A DNA stretch of 64,000 nt. Origin: Gordius sp. MW1 (lineage: Eukaryota > Nematomorpha > Gordioida > Gordea > Gordiidae). This document shows, piece by piece, positions 45,481 through 58,348 of the stretch. A program made the translations under genes and the position numbers. Location of the stretch: contig OZ038526.1 of assembly GCA_964036665.1 (NCBI GenBank), positions 34,348,001 through 34,412,000 of the forward strand, in the 5' to 3' direction. The notes below the pieces were generated by a model, which made no database searches, was not told the origin of the DNA, and was given only the letters and a program-made list of their open reading frames with translations. Each line of letters opens with the position of its first letter. Positions within the stretch are counted from its first letter, which is position 1.

Positions 45481-45759
45481 TTATATCAAAATGATAAACG
45501 GCAAATTAAAATACAGTTACTAGATGATTTAACCTTAAATAGAAAGAACCATGTTAAAGAGACAATAAAAGACACCGTATTAAAAGAGATAATTGGGCTA
45601 TTTAATAATAGATGGTAAGGCTCTACAAATAATGAAAACGTACGAAAAAACGTCCAATTAAAAAATTACATTTTTTTCTAAAACAACCTTTTATATTATA
45701 AAGATCGACTAATAGTGCCGGAGAAATTAAGGTCAAATATTTTTTAAAATTTTACACGA

Positions 45760-46714
45760 TGATCATCCGGGAATACTAGCCATGAAGTCGTTGGGGGGTA
45801 TTATGTCTATTGGAACAACATTGACGCGGATATTGAAAAATACGTTAATGCTTCTAAATCTTGCCAAGTTTAAAGACCTAATAATAAAGAAGTGTCATTA
45901 TACGCTTGGAACGTTCCAAACAAGCCATGGGAACGGGTCCACAAAGATTTGGCGGGTCCTATTGATAAGAAATACTGGTTGGTATGTATCGACGCTTTTT
46001 CGAAATGGCCCGAGGTAATTTCTTAGAGAGATAAATTCGACAAATATTATCCAAAATTTAAGAGCAATATTTGCGCGTTTTGGGCCCAGATATATAGTTA
46101 GTGACAAAGGACCCCAGTTAAATCCATGGAATTTAAAATATTGTGTAAAAACAATGGTATCGTACATTTTAAGGGGGCTCCCTACCACCCCAAAACAAAT
46201 GGTCTTGCGGAGGCGTACATTGAATGATAAAAAGTAAATTTTTTGCTAACAAAAAGTCGGGGGTAAACGCCTCATTAAATTTGCTACAAGTACTTATGAG
46301 CATGCGAACGAGCCAGAACATTACTACAGGCATTAGCCCGGCTGAGGCAATGTTTTATCGAAGGATTCGTACGACGCTAGTCCAGCTAAAGAAAACGACT
46401 CGCGAGAAGGTTGAAGAATCCTTATGGAAGCAAAAGTATTACAAAAACAGTGGACACAGGAAAGATGTTTCGAACCCGAGAAACCAGTATGGGTACACAA
46501 CGACACAAGTCCTGGCTGGAGGGAAGGATTTATAGAGGCACAAACAAGCGCGACAACATATGATGTTAACATATACGGAAGTACAAGAAGAAAACACGGG
46601 GATCAACTAAGGGAAAGAAAAACACTAGATCAAAGTGCGGTCTCTGAAAGAAACATTTTAAGTGACAAAAGGGTATCGAAATCACCTGATCGCTATGATG
46701 GGAGTCATCTTTAA
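45760..46714 (+). pseudogene. Integrase remains of Gypsy relic 3
   Basis: Blocks in several frames: zinc-finger region HDDHPGILAMKS near 45760, WNVPNKPWERVHKDLAGPID and CIDAFSKWPEV (first Asp), YIVSDKGPQ (second Asp), GAPYHPKTNGLAEAYIE (Glu), then the C-terminal region EKPVWVHNDTSPGW in frame 46424-46714. The D, D, E residues survive, but the frame is broken at about 46025 and 46225. It is followed by a long G run acting as polypurine tract. Confidence 0.8.
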
Positions 46715-46732
46715 GGGGGGGGGGGGGATAAT

Positions 46733-46890
46733 GTAATGTATTATTGTAATTGTTCGTTGTAATTGTTTTGTTATGTTCTAGAAATGTGTATTCGATTCGA
46801 AGCTTAATTAATAAAAACTATTATCTTTATATGATGAGTATTATATCGATGTTATCCCCTTGCAAATAATCCACTTGTGAAGATACTATA
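46733..46890 (+). repeat. 3' LTR, Gypsy relic 3
   Basis: TGTAATGTATTATTGTAATT to AAGATACTATA; clearly diverged from the 5' copy (several substitutions and small indels), so the insertion is old compared with the element at 10481. The next 288 bp hold nothing recognisable. Confidence 0.8.
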
Positions 46891-47173
46891 GAGCGGTCTG
46901 GTGTCTTCACGGGAAATAAATGTTTAAACAAGTTTTTTTTTCATAGCAATTTTCACAATCATATTTGGAAATTTTACAACGCATTTTGTCAAGAATTAAA
47001 TCAAAAAATAGGGTGTATCTAGTGTCTTAAAGTCTTTGATATAACTAAACTATAATATTTTAACCCATTTAATCTATTTATTAATCAAAAAACTTTACGC
47101 CACTGTACACTAATCATTTGTTAATTTCATCCTTTATTATCTATCAAATTCACAAATATAATTAACATACTAC

Positions 47174-47330
47174 CATGGACCTAGCCAGGATTGGAATCAT
47201 AGGGAGCCAATAATGATTTAGGGACGGGCAAAATGATAATTTTTTTAAATATTTAGCCATAATTATATAAATTTTAAAGGATAGAGAGGGGCAGCCGCCC
47301 TTCTTTGGCACCCCCTGGCTAGACCCATGC
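47174..47330. mobile_element. hAT-type MITE, CATGG..CTAGCCAGG ends
   Basis: CATGGACCTAGCCAGG (from about 47174) and CCTGGCTAGACCCATG (to about 47329) are inverted ends of a 156-bp element that includes GGCAGCCGCCC. It lies next to or within the Helitron relic. Confidence 0.7.
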
Positions 47331-48903
47331 ATGCCACGTATAGGAATCCGTTGGAATCATGTGGCGCCCAAATCCACAAATAACATCGTTTAGACTTGCG
47401 CCTTGTTGATTGTCGTTGCGATATATACATAAAATTATGGCAATTAAAAGATAATTCAACATCACTCTCTAGCGATGGAGTATACAATATTTTAGGTTAG
47501 GCCATATTGCCAACACAAACAAACTGGATGTTTTACCCACGCGAGAACATGCCACTGTCTGTGGGAAAAGCATGGCGTACCCAAATCTAAGCCACAAATA
47601 GACATTGTTTGGCCTTGCCCCTTTTTCTCATTGCGAATGCCATCCAAATGGACATTGTATGCGTTTTAATGATCTGTGGGAATCATGGGAATTCGTGGCA
47701 GCAATACATTTTCAACCCGGAACTTGTCATTCAAAATTCTGACTTTGATAACGTTTTTCATTAATTTATTAAAAACCAATCGTGTGCCATTGCACAACCG
47801 CGGTGGGTTAAATTGTGAAGAAAAATTACCGGAAAATCCAACCTTCAATTGTAAATGTTGCGGTGGGATGCCTGGCAAATCCAATCAATTCAAAAACTCA
47901 ATTGGATAATTTACAGCTTCGTTGGCATCGCAAACTGTATCGACAGATTTGTATGACACCAACGTGGCAAATGTTGTATCTTGGAATTTATACCATTGAC
48001 GTCCACAATTTTTGCTGCCAATATCGCTCTTTCTGCCAGCCAATCAAGATCTTTGTATTGTGTATATAGATCTGAACATATGTGGTCGATGAGAGTATTT
48101 TGCGAGGCGACGATTGTGCAGAAATCCGACGGTAATATTATGCATCCAGTATTTTAATGTAAAGCTTTTCCATCACCAATATCTAACAGTTGTTTTGAGA
48201 ATGTTTCAGCGATGAATCTATGAGCATATGAATGCGCACGTTTACTTTCAGTTGTACTTTTTCAACATTACGCCACAGTGAGGAGAGGAGTAACAGAGTG
48301 CCTTCAAATAGTTTGTCGTTGTTTTTAATATTATTTACTGTCCTGTTCAATGCCTCAAGCGAATGTTTGTGTGCCATTGTATATTCATCCCAGATGATAA
48401 CATTACACTATACACTGCGTCTGGGTTATTTTGAATATTCACTGGCAGCTTGTTGCAATACCAGATGACGCAACGGCCAATGCGATGTCATTTTTAATCG
48501 TATCTCGGCAAGAAGTAGCAAAATGAGAAATGTTTTGCCAGTTCCACCTGGTGCATCCAAGAAAAAAAACCCCTTTGTCCTGCCCAAAACTGCCAACAGG
48601 TCGTAAACGGTTTTTTGTTCATCAGTCAATAATGGAACATTGCGAAGAAATCGCTGCCATTTCTACAATATTGTACTACAGTTCAGGATTCATATCCGTC
48701 TAGAGTAAATAAAATGCACTTTGATTTTGTGAACTCGTACCGAAATGACTAATTTTTAAATTGGCAATAATGCATAAATCTTCGATAGCTATCAATGCTT
48801 CATTGTACATTGCGTCGCTGAATGATATCGTTAGATTATTGCACCTTGAACGATGTCGATGCAATATATCATCAGTCATTGAATCTTTGTGATTATCCCA
48901 CAA
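47331..48903 (-). pseudogene. Helitron Pif1-type helicase relic
   Basis: Minus-strand pieces cover the helicase part of a Helitron Rep/Hel protein. 48903-48700: MTDDILHRHRS and EALIAIEDLCI. 48629-48426: MTDEQKTVYDLL, then the Walker A motif APGGTGKT. 48377-48183: MAHKHSLEALNRT, after the Walker B-like DE. 47884-47666: LPGIPPQHLQLKVG, PPRLCNGTRLV, LLPRIPMIPTD. 47640-47480: KGQGQTMSICGLDL, NIVYSIARE. This motif order is that of SF1B helicases of Helitrons. Several frames, stops and a missing N-terminal Rep domain make it non-functional. A partly duplicated end (47400-47330) follows. Confidence 0.85.
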
Positions 48904-49225
48904 CGTTTATTTCTGATACGTTAATAAATAGAAAACTTTTGATAGATAGTACCTCAGTCATAATATCTATGAAAGATAATTTACAATGTCGTATTTGCAT
49001 GTATGACGTCAAGAAGTTAGTTGGATTGACTGTATATAAACGAATCAATTGTCTGGTTTAAATAAACAGGGGAAGGCATCGGTGTGCCTTGCTTGCAATG
49101 CTTAAAAGAAAATGGTATTTGTGATATATTTTCATATATCTCCAAATGTTTAATTTTAATTAGAAGAAACTGATGCTTGCAGCAATTTTGATAATAAAGT
49201 TAAAAGGAAATGATATTTATGATAT
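48904..49225. other. Spacer, possible Helitron remainder
   Basis: No motif recognised. It probably belongs to the same decayed Helitron but cannot be shown to. Confidence 0.3.
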
Positions 49226-49390
49226 GACAAGAGCGAAGCCAGGGGGAGCAAGGAGGGGCGGCTGCCCCCTATAAAACCAAAAACTCTTTGATGCTTATTA
49301 ATGCTTAAATTATTATCAAAAAATTTTTTTTACACCTCCCTAAATCATTTTTTCCTCTCTTAAATACCGAAGCTGGCTACGCCCATGCTA
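49226..49390. mobile_element. hAT-type MITE, CATGGGCGTAGCC family
   Basis: AGAGCGAAGCCAGGGGG at the left and GGCTACGCCCATG at the right are inverted ends, with GGCGGCTGCCCC inside. Confidence 0.65.
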
Positions 49391-49539
49391 TATGGTATTT
49401 TTATAAGTAGAATACTTCAGCCTTTTTATATATGAAATATTATATACATTTTCGCATTTTACAGTATATCCATGTATGACGTCTGAAGTTGCGTATAATG
49501 GACATTTTTATAAGTGTCAAAACGTATAAGACAAAAACA

Positions 49540-49692
49540 CTGGACCGTCTTATCACTAAGGGGTTTAAAAAGTAGTTTATGACATATTCTCAGCCAAATA
49601 TGCACAGAAACTATCATAAGAATCGGTCCAGCCGTTTCGGAGGAGTTTAATCACAAACACCCTGACACGAGAATTTTATATATTAGATATAG
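49540..49692 (+). repeat. RTE-type LINE 3' tail
   Basis: The stretch with AATCGGTCCAGCCGTTTCGG, GTTTAATCACAAACACC and GAGAATTTTATATATTAGAT is typical of the 3' ends of RTE-clade LINEs and their SINEs. No RT is present, so this is a 5'-truncated copy. Confidence 0.65.
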
Positions 49693-50868
49693 ATAAATTT
49701 ATTAAACCAAACAAGCTTAGAAAAATAAAATTACAAAGTTGATAACATATATTAGTTACTACCATATATAATTCATACTCACTTCCCTCTTCTTAAGATG
49801 ATTTTAATAAAAATAATATTGGACATTATAACTTCAATATAAAATATTTTATTAAAAATATGAGTAAACTGAGAAAAATAAAGGTATTTTTTTTATTTAA
49901 TAGAATTTATTATTTTTTAAAAAAAATTACATATTTTGTGATGGTGAGACAAATAAATTAAAAAATTAAGAATTGTAAATATTGGGAAACATTTTAAGAG
50001 AAATGAAAACAGCAAGTCTTGATCACCATCTTTCCTACATTATGGTTCCCCTACTTTTCCATCATTCTTGGTAAGTGTTAACTACTTAAGTTATACAAAT
50101 ATATAATGGTAAATAAATTACACTGGAGATGCACTTTCCAGTAATGAAATCCCATCATTACTGTTTTTTTAAATTAGGCGCGAGCGCGAGGAATTTAAAC
50201 GTCATGCAAAACAAGGTTCAATATAGAATTGATGATTTTACATAAATAAAAATATTGACTAAGCGACAGAAGAACTAATTTTAATTTTATATGTTACGTT
50301 ATATGTTTTGCAAATTTGTCAAATGTTTTAATTGGTTTTAGAATCTTGGCCATTGTTTTTTTGGCCAAAGGTTATTGAATCCTATTCAAAAATAAAGTTA
50401 TTCAAAAAGAAAGCCATATTTACAAACCAGAGAAAAAACTCAATATTGAATTTTTTTATGGCTAATTTATATAAAACTGTTAATATAAAAAATATTATTT
50501 AATCAGATATATTTAAAAAAAATAAGATATTATAATATAAACAGATGCATATAATTTAGTATGCTAAGTTTTATAAAACTCTCACTACTTGTCTATATAT
50601 ATTAGCTTAATATAAATGAAATAATATGGTTAGCAAATTAAATATATACAAGAATGCTTCAAATTGCCAATCATTATAAATACACTAGAAAAATCTAGCG
50701 TTATTTTCTTTATATTTGCTTGTGATTGGGTTAATTATTAAGCTATCTTATAACTCTTAATGCGTGTCTACAAATATACATTTTATAGGACTATAAAAGT
50801 GGTAATTTTTGTTAATAATGACATTCAATATATATTTGTTTAATATCAAATTTAATTTGCAGTAGATT
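49693..50868. other. AT-rich spacer, nothing recognised
   Basis: No open frame, repeat or RNA gene supported. Confidence 0.4.
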
Positions 50869-51120
50869 AAACAAGGGCTTCGCCCGTGGTGGGAGGAGGG
50901 GGCGGGATTTAGGGGGCGTAGCTCATAATACCCCGCCGAGGTTCCAACTTGGAGGTCGTTCTTTTGTTTTGGTATATCCGCCTATTTTTGAGGTATTGTT
51001 TTTACAAATCTCCCTGTAAACATAGCACATTTGCTATGCAATTTATGGGTGAGATAGGGGGGAAGGGTTGAGAATGCCTATGAAAGGGTAGGGGGAAATG
51101 GTTAAGCAGGGATTCAGATA
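50869..51120 (+). repeat. Dispersed G-rich repeat
   Basis: GGGCTTCGCCCGTGG, G-rich runs and TTTGCTATGCAATTTATGGG recur at 39190-39380. The next 330 bp (to 51450) are featureless. Confidence 0.55.
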
Positions 51121-51454
51121 ATAATCGTACAGCGTTATAATTGTTTTTTTACATATACTATTTTCATATTAATAAAGTATTCTTTGTTTTATTGAAGCTT
51201 ATTATTACAGAATAATTTTTTAACACAAAAATAATTAAATTATAATACTGCATTTTATTTTTTATTTTGAAGCATAGTTTTTCACTCATTCTTTATTACA
51301 ACCTGCTTTATTATTGCCTTATATTAAATTGTAATAAACAAATTAGAATATTATTTATAGCGAAAGGATAAAGTAAATAGAGGGGGATGATCTTGTAAAA
51401 GCCAATAGTCATACTTCAAAACATACAACTTTAAATTGAGCGTTATCTAATGGC

Positions 51455-51716
51455 AATTCTTTGTCCCCCCTTCCCATCTTGGAGGAGGGAGAGGGTAAAT
51501 AAAGGGGGGGGGGAGCAAATCACCCCCTCCCCCTCTGGGTGAGGGAGAGGGTAAAAAATTTGGGGGGGGGGGGTAAATCACTCTCCTTCCTCTGGGTGAA
51601 AGAGACGGTAAAGGGGTGGGGGTGGGCAAATCAACCCCCTCCTCCCCCTCTCGGTGAAAGAGATAGAGAAATCACCCCCCTCTGGGGGAGGGAGATGGTG
51701 TAGGAGGGGAAAAATA
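51455..51716 (+). repeat. Minisatellite of CCCCCTC / GAGGGAGAGGGTAAA units
   Basis: Four imperfect units of about 60 bp, each with CCCCTCTGGGTGAGGGAGAG-like sequence. The proline-rich frames on the minus strand are artefacts. Confidence 0.8.
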
Positions 51717-52195
51717 AATTTTGATCTTTGGCCGGGGTCAGATAAATTAGAAGTAAGCAACAGTCATCATAAACTTGCAGGGAAATATTTAGCCAATTCC
51801 TTAATAATCCGTTATAAAACAACAACCTAGACAAATTGGCAAAAGAAATTCACAAAGCAGCAAATATAAATAGCAATTAACCATTGCTAATTTTGGCCTT
51901 TGGCCGGGGTCAGATAATGTAGAAGTAAGGAACGGTAATCATTAATTTGCAGGGAGTTATTTACCAATTCCGCAATCATCCGTTATAAAACATCAACCTA
52001 GACAAATTGGCAAAAGAAATGCACAAAGTAGCAAATACACAAGCAATTAACGAGAATTTTGGCCTTTAAGTGGGTTCAGATAATGTAGAAGTAAGCAACG
52101 GTTATTATTAATTTGCAGGGAATTATTTATCCAGTTTCGCAATTATCCGATATATGGCAACAACCTAGACAAGTTGCAAAAGAAAATTTATGTAT
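51717..52195 (+). repeat. About 163-bp tandem repeat, three units
   Basis: Units share GGCCGGGGTCAGATAAT, AGAAGTAAG(C/G)AACGGT, AATTTGCAGGGA and AACCTAGACAA(A/G)TTG; starts near 51728, 51900 and 52065. Confidence 0.85.
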
Positions 52196-52543
52196 AAAGG
52201 TAATCAGTGGGGCACAACAACAATAATGAATATTGGATTAATTCTATTATTACAAAAATATTTAAAATGGCTTGGGAATATAGCCTCAAAAAGCGTTTAA
52301 AAGGCCATTTTTTTCACCTTTACCTCAATTATTACAAGATCTGAACAACGGAGGAAATCTATAAAAACTTGTTGTTTAAATTATTTATGCGAAATATTAC
52401 TCCGATTGCCCGATGTTCTTTCTTGTGAACCTACCTTTTTAAAATTGGTTTTAAATATAGATCGTTCTAAAATCATAGAATCTACATTTTAATTTGTCAT
52501 CATATGACCATTCTTATTACATTTTCATTCATTATTTCAAATA
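52196..52543 (+). promoter_or_regulatory. CDC37 upstream region
   Basis: Non-repetitive sequence between the last tandem unit and the CDC37 start codon. It presumably holds promoter and 5' UTR, but no defined promoter element was recognised. Confidence 0.3.
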
Positions 52544-55500
52544 ATGTCTGGAATTGATTATAGTAAATGGAAAAATATAGAAGTATTCCAAATTTGTATT
52601 AATTCCTATGCGATATATTTTAAATGTGCTTGATATTGGAATTATTGTATATTTTTTCTTTATTATTTAGATATCTGATGATGAAGATGATACTCATCCC
52701 AACATAGATACTCCAAGTTTGTTTCGATGGCGACATCAAGCAAGAATACAAAGAATGGAAGAAGCGGAGCAAGAAAAAAAGAACCTCGAAAAAGCCTGTA
52801 CAGAGTAATTTTATTCTAAAATTTAAATTATTAGTATAAATTGGATGTAATGGATTTGTATATAAATATTTTATGTAATCTCTATTTTAGAAATAAAAAC
52901 AAGAGAAACTTATGTCAGAAAAAAATTGAGGAGCTTAAGGTATTTTTATACAAATAACTACTTATTGTTATACCCCAAATGTATATGGCCATTTGCAATA
53001 TAAGACTCTATGTTATATTTTATTACAATTTATTTATATTTATCTCTATATTTATATTTAGTAATTTTTTGAGCAGCTTTAATTTTTTACTAGTTTTTAA
53101 ATGATTAATTTGAATACATTTTTAGTATTCTACAAAAAAAGGGCTAATTTAGTCATTATTTTAGTGTTTAATGGTTGTTATTTCATATACTATTAACAAA
53201 TGTTAAGGATGTAAGTGAGCCTGAAAAAGTACAAGAAAAACAAAAACTTATGGAACAATTAAAAACTTTGCAAAATGAAGACAAATCTATACAGGAAAAA
53301 AGAAATGAGATGTCAAAAAAGGAAAAATTGGCTCCCTGGAATGTTGACACTATAAGTCATGAAGGATATGCCAAGACAGTAATTAACAAATCAAAACCTA
53401 GGCAAGAACCAGAACAAATTTCAGATGAGGAACGGGCTCAACGACAAGTTTAAAAAAACATATTTACATTTAGTTATTTTTCATTTAGACTGAGTTTGAT
53501 AAGAAATATAACAAAGAGCTCAAAACACTTGGTATGTTGCGTAAATTGGACGATTCCAAAGCTTATTTGCTTGAGCACCCTGAATTGGTTTGTGAAGAAA
53601 CAGCCAACTTTTTTGTTATATGGTGTATTGATTTGGAAGTGCAAGAGGTAATTTAATTTTATATGAGTTTGCGAGCTTAATACATTAGTCTTAAGTATTA
53701 AACCATAATTAAAAGGTTTAATTATTATTAAATTTATTTTGTACCAATTGTTTAAAAATTTCTTTATACAATATTTCCTCCCGTAAGCCATTATTTTAGG
53801 CAAAGTAGTTTCCATTTGTTTGATGATATTTCTTTGACACAATCTATTATATTACACCATTATAAAGTCATAATGTCTGGCACTCCTATGTTGGTTTCCA
53901 AATTAATCTGATACTCTAAACGTTGCTATGTGACAACTGGAATATTTTAGGTATTTTTTGTGGGCCTAGTTTGCAGCCTATTTAGGGAATTTAATTCAGA
54001 AGTGATAATTCATTATATTTTTTAGAAACATGACTTGATGGAACATGTAGCTCATCAAACCATCATTATGCAATACCTATTGGAACTGGCAAAACAATTA
54101 AACGTAGATCCACGATCAGTGGTCTCATCCTTTTTCACAAAGTAAATCTTCAAACTAATATTATAAAGTCAAGTGAATTACTAATTTCTTCCCTAAAAGT
54201 TTATGAGAAATGAAAAACCAATTTTATACATTTCATTATGTTAAAATGTATGAAATTATTTGAATTCTTCATATCTAATTATTATTATATGGCAATTAAC
54301 TTGACAAAGACTATTAATTATTTACATGAATTGTCTTCTTGTTTAACCTATATCAAAAATACCAATTAATTTCATAATTCACATAATTCTGATCTTTACC
54401 CATATGATAAAACTTAAACTAAGTGAAACATTCAATCCATGCCTAGAATAGCTCTAAATCACCATAGTTGCATTTTGGAATTCTAGGTTTTTTTGACATA
54501 CTAAAAGGCTTCAACTATAACCATTGATGTTTTTAATGTAGCCTTTTGTATAATGAAATTTATATTTTATCATGTAAACTATATTATAATAAATTACTTA
54601 ATTTGTAATTTGATTTTGTATAAGTTTTTATGATTGTACACTTAATGCAGGATGAAGTTGGCAGATAAAGAATATATTGATGCCTTCAATGATGAATTGG
54701 ATGGTTTCAAAAACAGAGTTAGGGAAAGGGCTAGAATAAGAGTGGAAAAGGCTATCAAAGAAATTGAAAAGGTAAAACCTTATATATTTTTTTGAAGATT
54801 TTAATTAGAGTTCTTCTAAACACCAAATATATTATTTCACGTGTCTTTCTATAAACTGACCTTTTCTATATGTTAAGTGATTGTTTGGTACAAATGGTTT
54901 AAACATTCACTTTTATTTACTTAAAAATTAACACAGATGATGATTTAACACTTTAGGTCGGGTGGGGTCATTATGACCCCAAGTCTTTTAAAAATGCTGT
55001 ACAAAATAAATTAGTGAATATTACAATTTCATTTTTTCAGTAGCTTAACAAAATTTACCTTAGAATATCTCTTCAAAATTTGGCTAGTTTTTATCGAATA
55101 GTTTTTAAGATAGAGAGTGTTTTAGATGCCCGGGGTCTTATACGACCCCACCTTCCATAAATTGAAAAAATAAATAAATTTCAACATTTTTTTGAGATAT
55201 ATTATTGAAACCTATTATGTAAACCCATTTGTGAAGAGATTTTTTGTATACATTTCTTTTTATTCAAAATATTTAAATTTTAAATGATTTTAACATGACA
55301 ATTTTTTCTCGTGGTATTTCAATGTGCTTATTTTTTTGATATGTCTAATCTTAAAAAGTGCAGCATTTTTGATAATTCTTATTCTGAAGATGGTATATAA
55401 TAACAGTTATTACTTTTTATCAAGTAATTTTTGATAAGTCTGTCTGATGATTATATCTACATGAGTAGTCATGAATCTAAGAATGAGTTAACAGGAGATT

Positions 55501-57435
55501 AAGATGGAGAACAGTTAAGTGATGTGCCTAACAAAAATAGTTACTTTTATAGGAAATAACTTAAAAGCTTTTATTATATGATATATTTCAAAGGGAAAGA
55601 CAATACTAAGTGGCACAAAAATTGTCCTAATAAAAATGTTAGAACAAGGAACATAATTTTGTATTGCATTTATTGGAGTAAAGTTATATGATCGGGCAGT
55701 CAAACCTCCTCTTGATTGTTTTAAAATACTCATTGTAGATGTAATAGTTAAGAGTATAGTGAAATTTAGCAAATTTGTGACTATCTATACGTATAAAATG
55801 TATATGTAACTATTTTTAAAACCTCATAAAATTTCTTATGTAAAATTTTTCATTTAAATATTGCCCTTATTCTTAATTTTTATATTTTATTATGTATCTG
55901 TATAAAAAATTTATAAAATAATATTTAAATTTATAACAATATAAGTTGAGACCAATAGTAACTTTTTTTGCCTTTAAAAATAAAAGGCCAAAAATTTACT
56001 GAGTTTGAACATTTATATTTTCTTTGTTTTTAGGTTATTTTTAAACAAATTTTCCACATTTATAGTTTCAACCTTCTTTTATATAATCTTATTGATTAAC
56101 CATAAAATAATATATATTTTTTTGGTATGAGCCAAAATGTCAGTAAGGGAAAAATTTTGGGGGTTGCTCTAATTATAGGTATAACATTTAAACCACTTGA
56201 TCAAACAGCCAAATTAATATATTAATGAACGAATAAGAGTTGAAATATTATTCTTGCAAATTTTGACAAGTTTATATTTTAAAACATCTATGTTATAGCT
56301 ATTTAAAGTTTGGGGTAATTACGACCCCAAATACCATCCGTGTTAGCATTTTTGACCCAACCTACGAAGGGTTAACAAAGTATTTAACATTTAATATGGA
56401 ATTGTAGGTGAAAGATGTTAGCCAAACTATTTGCCTTACTTTTAAACAAATGTGCGTTTTTATTAACACAAATAAAATTAGCTTTTTAAAGGGTTCTTGA
56501 ATTGAGGGTTTTTTAGTTAACATTTCCATAATAATTTTATGTTAAATTATGTTAATTCAGGAGGAACGACTAAAAAGACTTGGTCCAGGTGGTTTGGACC
56601 CCGTCGAAGTTATGGAACAATTGCCACAAGTAAGGCATTCCAAAATTTTGCAAATACTATTAATTAAAAAGTTGTTCATGGGCGTAGCCAGAGGGAGGTA
56701 GGGAGGTATGGCTGCCTCCTCTCCCAAAAATTCTTTAAAATTTATTAAAAATATGGCTAAACTTTCAAAAATTATCATTTTGCCCCCCCCCCCCCTTTAA
56801 AACATGATTGTCCTTCTTTTTTGAAATTATACTTATTTTTTAGCCCTCTTTAATGCGCCTGAGAATAAATCTCTTAAAAATATCCAATGCTTTTGTCTAT
56901 ACTGTTAACAACTGATTCTAAATTTTAATAATGCCTTTTTAGCAAAAATATTGTGGTTTAAATGTAAAAATAACTAACATGTTTTAATACTTTATGATCA
57001 ATTTATAATACGCACTGAACTTTGCAAATTTTTCTTTATAATTTTTATTTTGAAATAAACTTTATTTTAGTTTTATTCATCAATTTTTTAAAAACTATAA
57101 ATACAAAATAAATAACATTTGATCTACCCAAATATCTACTTCAAGCATATTATATATTAAATCAAATATATGAATCAAAAAGTTATTCATTACCTTTTTT
57201 AAAGGAAATGCAAGAATGTTTTGAAAAGAAGGATACGGAATTGTTGAAGACCTACTTGTTATCCATTGATAGGGCAGAAGCTGAAAGACTCATGAAAATG
57301 TGCATAGATTCTGGCCTTTGGGTTCCTAATGCCGCCGATGCAGAGTCAGGCTCTGGGATGGAGAACATCAAAAGAGATGAACAAAATGAAATCTCAAAAA
57401 CGACCTCCCCAAATATTGACAATTCATTCCCTTGA
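52544..57435 (+). CDS. CDC37: HSP90 co-chaperone CDC37
   Basis: Exons: 52544-52582, 52671-52804, 52891-52939, 53208-53447, 53489-53647, 54026-54141, 54651-54771, 56561-56629, 57205-57435; 385 residues, phases consistent, length normal for animals (about 380). CDC37 loads protein kinases onto HSP90 in the cytosol. Diagnostic features: N-terminal [17 protein letters not shown] with the conserved CK2-type Ser (residue 15), [17 protein letters not shown], a coiled-coil stretch (about 40-125), PWNVDTIS, the HSP90-binding middle domain ([40 protein letters not shown]), [13 protein letters not shown] and the ending [14 protein letters not shown]. An acidic extension of about 30 residues follows. Intron 4 is 41 bp. 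Intron 7 (1.8 kb) carries a piggyBac-derived element and intron 8 a MITE. Exon 4's acceptor (ATGTTAAG) has a weak pyrimidine tract. Confidence 0.96.
54949..56371 (+). mobile_element. piggyBac-derived element in CDC37 intron 7
   Basis: Flanked by TTAA on both sides (54945-54948, 56372-56375), the piggyBac target. Ends CACTTTAGGTCGGGTGGGGTC and, reversed, CCCTTCGTAGGTTGGGTC form imperfect inverted repeats, with GGGGTCATTATGACCCC just inside. A degraded transposase piece is readable around 55590-55740 ([18 protein letters not shown]), a motif of the piggyBac transposase N-terminal half. Stops and a large internal deletion leave it non-autonomous. Confidence 0.85.
56675..56815. mobile_element. 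hAT-type MITE fragment in CDC37 intron 8
   Basis: Starts CATGGGCGTAGCCAGAGG, contains GGCTGCCTCCTC and ends in a C run; same family as 49226-49390. The right terminus is lost. Confidence 0.6.
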
Positions 57436-57543
57436 TGTCGATTAATTAAAATGTCTAAATTTGTGTTTTAGCATTTTTTAGTCAACCATTCTTTCTTGAG
57501 AAGCAGTTAGTCTTATTTAATCATTGTGACATAATCTCAATCA

Positions 57544-57549
57544 AATAAA
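57544..57549 (+). terminator. CDC37 polyadenylation signal
   Basis: AATAAA about 110 bp after the CDC37 stop. Confidence 0.65.
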
Positions 57550-57876
57550 TGTGCTATATTAACTTTGGCTTGCTTTTTAACCATAGTATTTATGTTTAAA
57601 AACACCTGACATTAATTTTAGAAGATTTTTACCCTAATAAATCTATGAAGAACTTGTCATTAAGTGCATTTATAGACCAAAGGCATAAGTATATATCTTT
57701 AACACTTTGTAGGTCGGGTGGCGTAATAATGACCCTAAGCCGTTTATAAATGCTGTACAAATTATATTAGTGAATATTACAATTTCATTTTTTTCGCTAA
57801 CAAAATTTACCCCAGAATATCTGCAAAATTTGGCTAGTTTTTATCCTATAGTTTTAAGATAGAGAGTGTTTTAGAT

Positions 57877-58190
57877 GACCAATGTTACACGATCCAAATT
57901 CTTGGACTGTATAAGCGATCTGACATTCCATTTTCTTATTCGATCCAAAAAATAACGAAGCGCCGATTAGTGTTTTTCGCATTCGGAAAAACACAAATCG
58001 TAAGAAATAAACAAAATTTCTTACTCACGTTTTCATATTGTGATTTCGTACTCACAAGGGCAGGTTTTGTAGGGTTAGGGTTAAGTCATTTTAGGTTCAA
58101 AATACATAATTACTTTTTTTGGATCGAATAAGAAAATGGAATGTCAGATCGCTTATACAGTCCAAGAATTTGGATCGTGTAACATTGGCC
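57877..58190. mobile_element. 314-bp Mutator-type MITE
   Basis: About 70 bp of near-perfect inverted repeat at each end (GACCAATGTTACACGATCC outermost) and a perfect 9-bp target duplication GTTTTAGAT (57868-57876, 58191-58199). Nine-base duplications and G-starting long inverted ends are typical of Mutator-like elements. It interrupts piggyBac copy 2. Confidence 0.9.
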
Positions 58191-58348
58191 GTTTTAGATA
58201 CCTTCCATAAAATGGAAGAAAAAATTTTTTCCTACATGCTCAATTGCTAATTACTCATCAGTTATACTCACCTATTCTTACCAGAACTCACCTATTCACA
58301 TCAGAACGCAGCTGATATTACCGTTTGTTTTTAATTTTTGAAGTGTAA

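Larger units (their letters stand above)
42451..46890 (+). mobile_element. Gypsy relic 3, LTR to LTR
   Basis: Full-length but heavily decayed: LTR, primer site (42605), gag, knuckle, protease, RT, RNase H and integrase traces, G-rich polypurine tract (about 46713-46729), LTR. Two insertions split the RT region (43990-44590, 44644-44802). It inserted into relic 2. No target duplication survives. Confidence 0.85.

Noticed and set aside
51447..51834. Proline-rich minus-strand frames
   Set aside because: Translations of a C/T-rich minisatellite.
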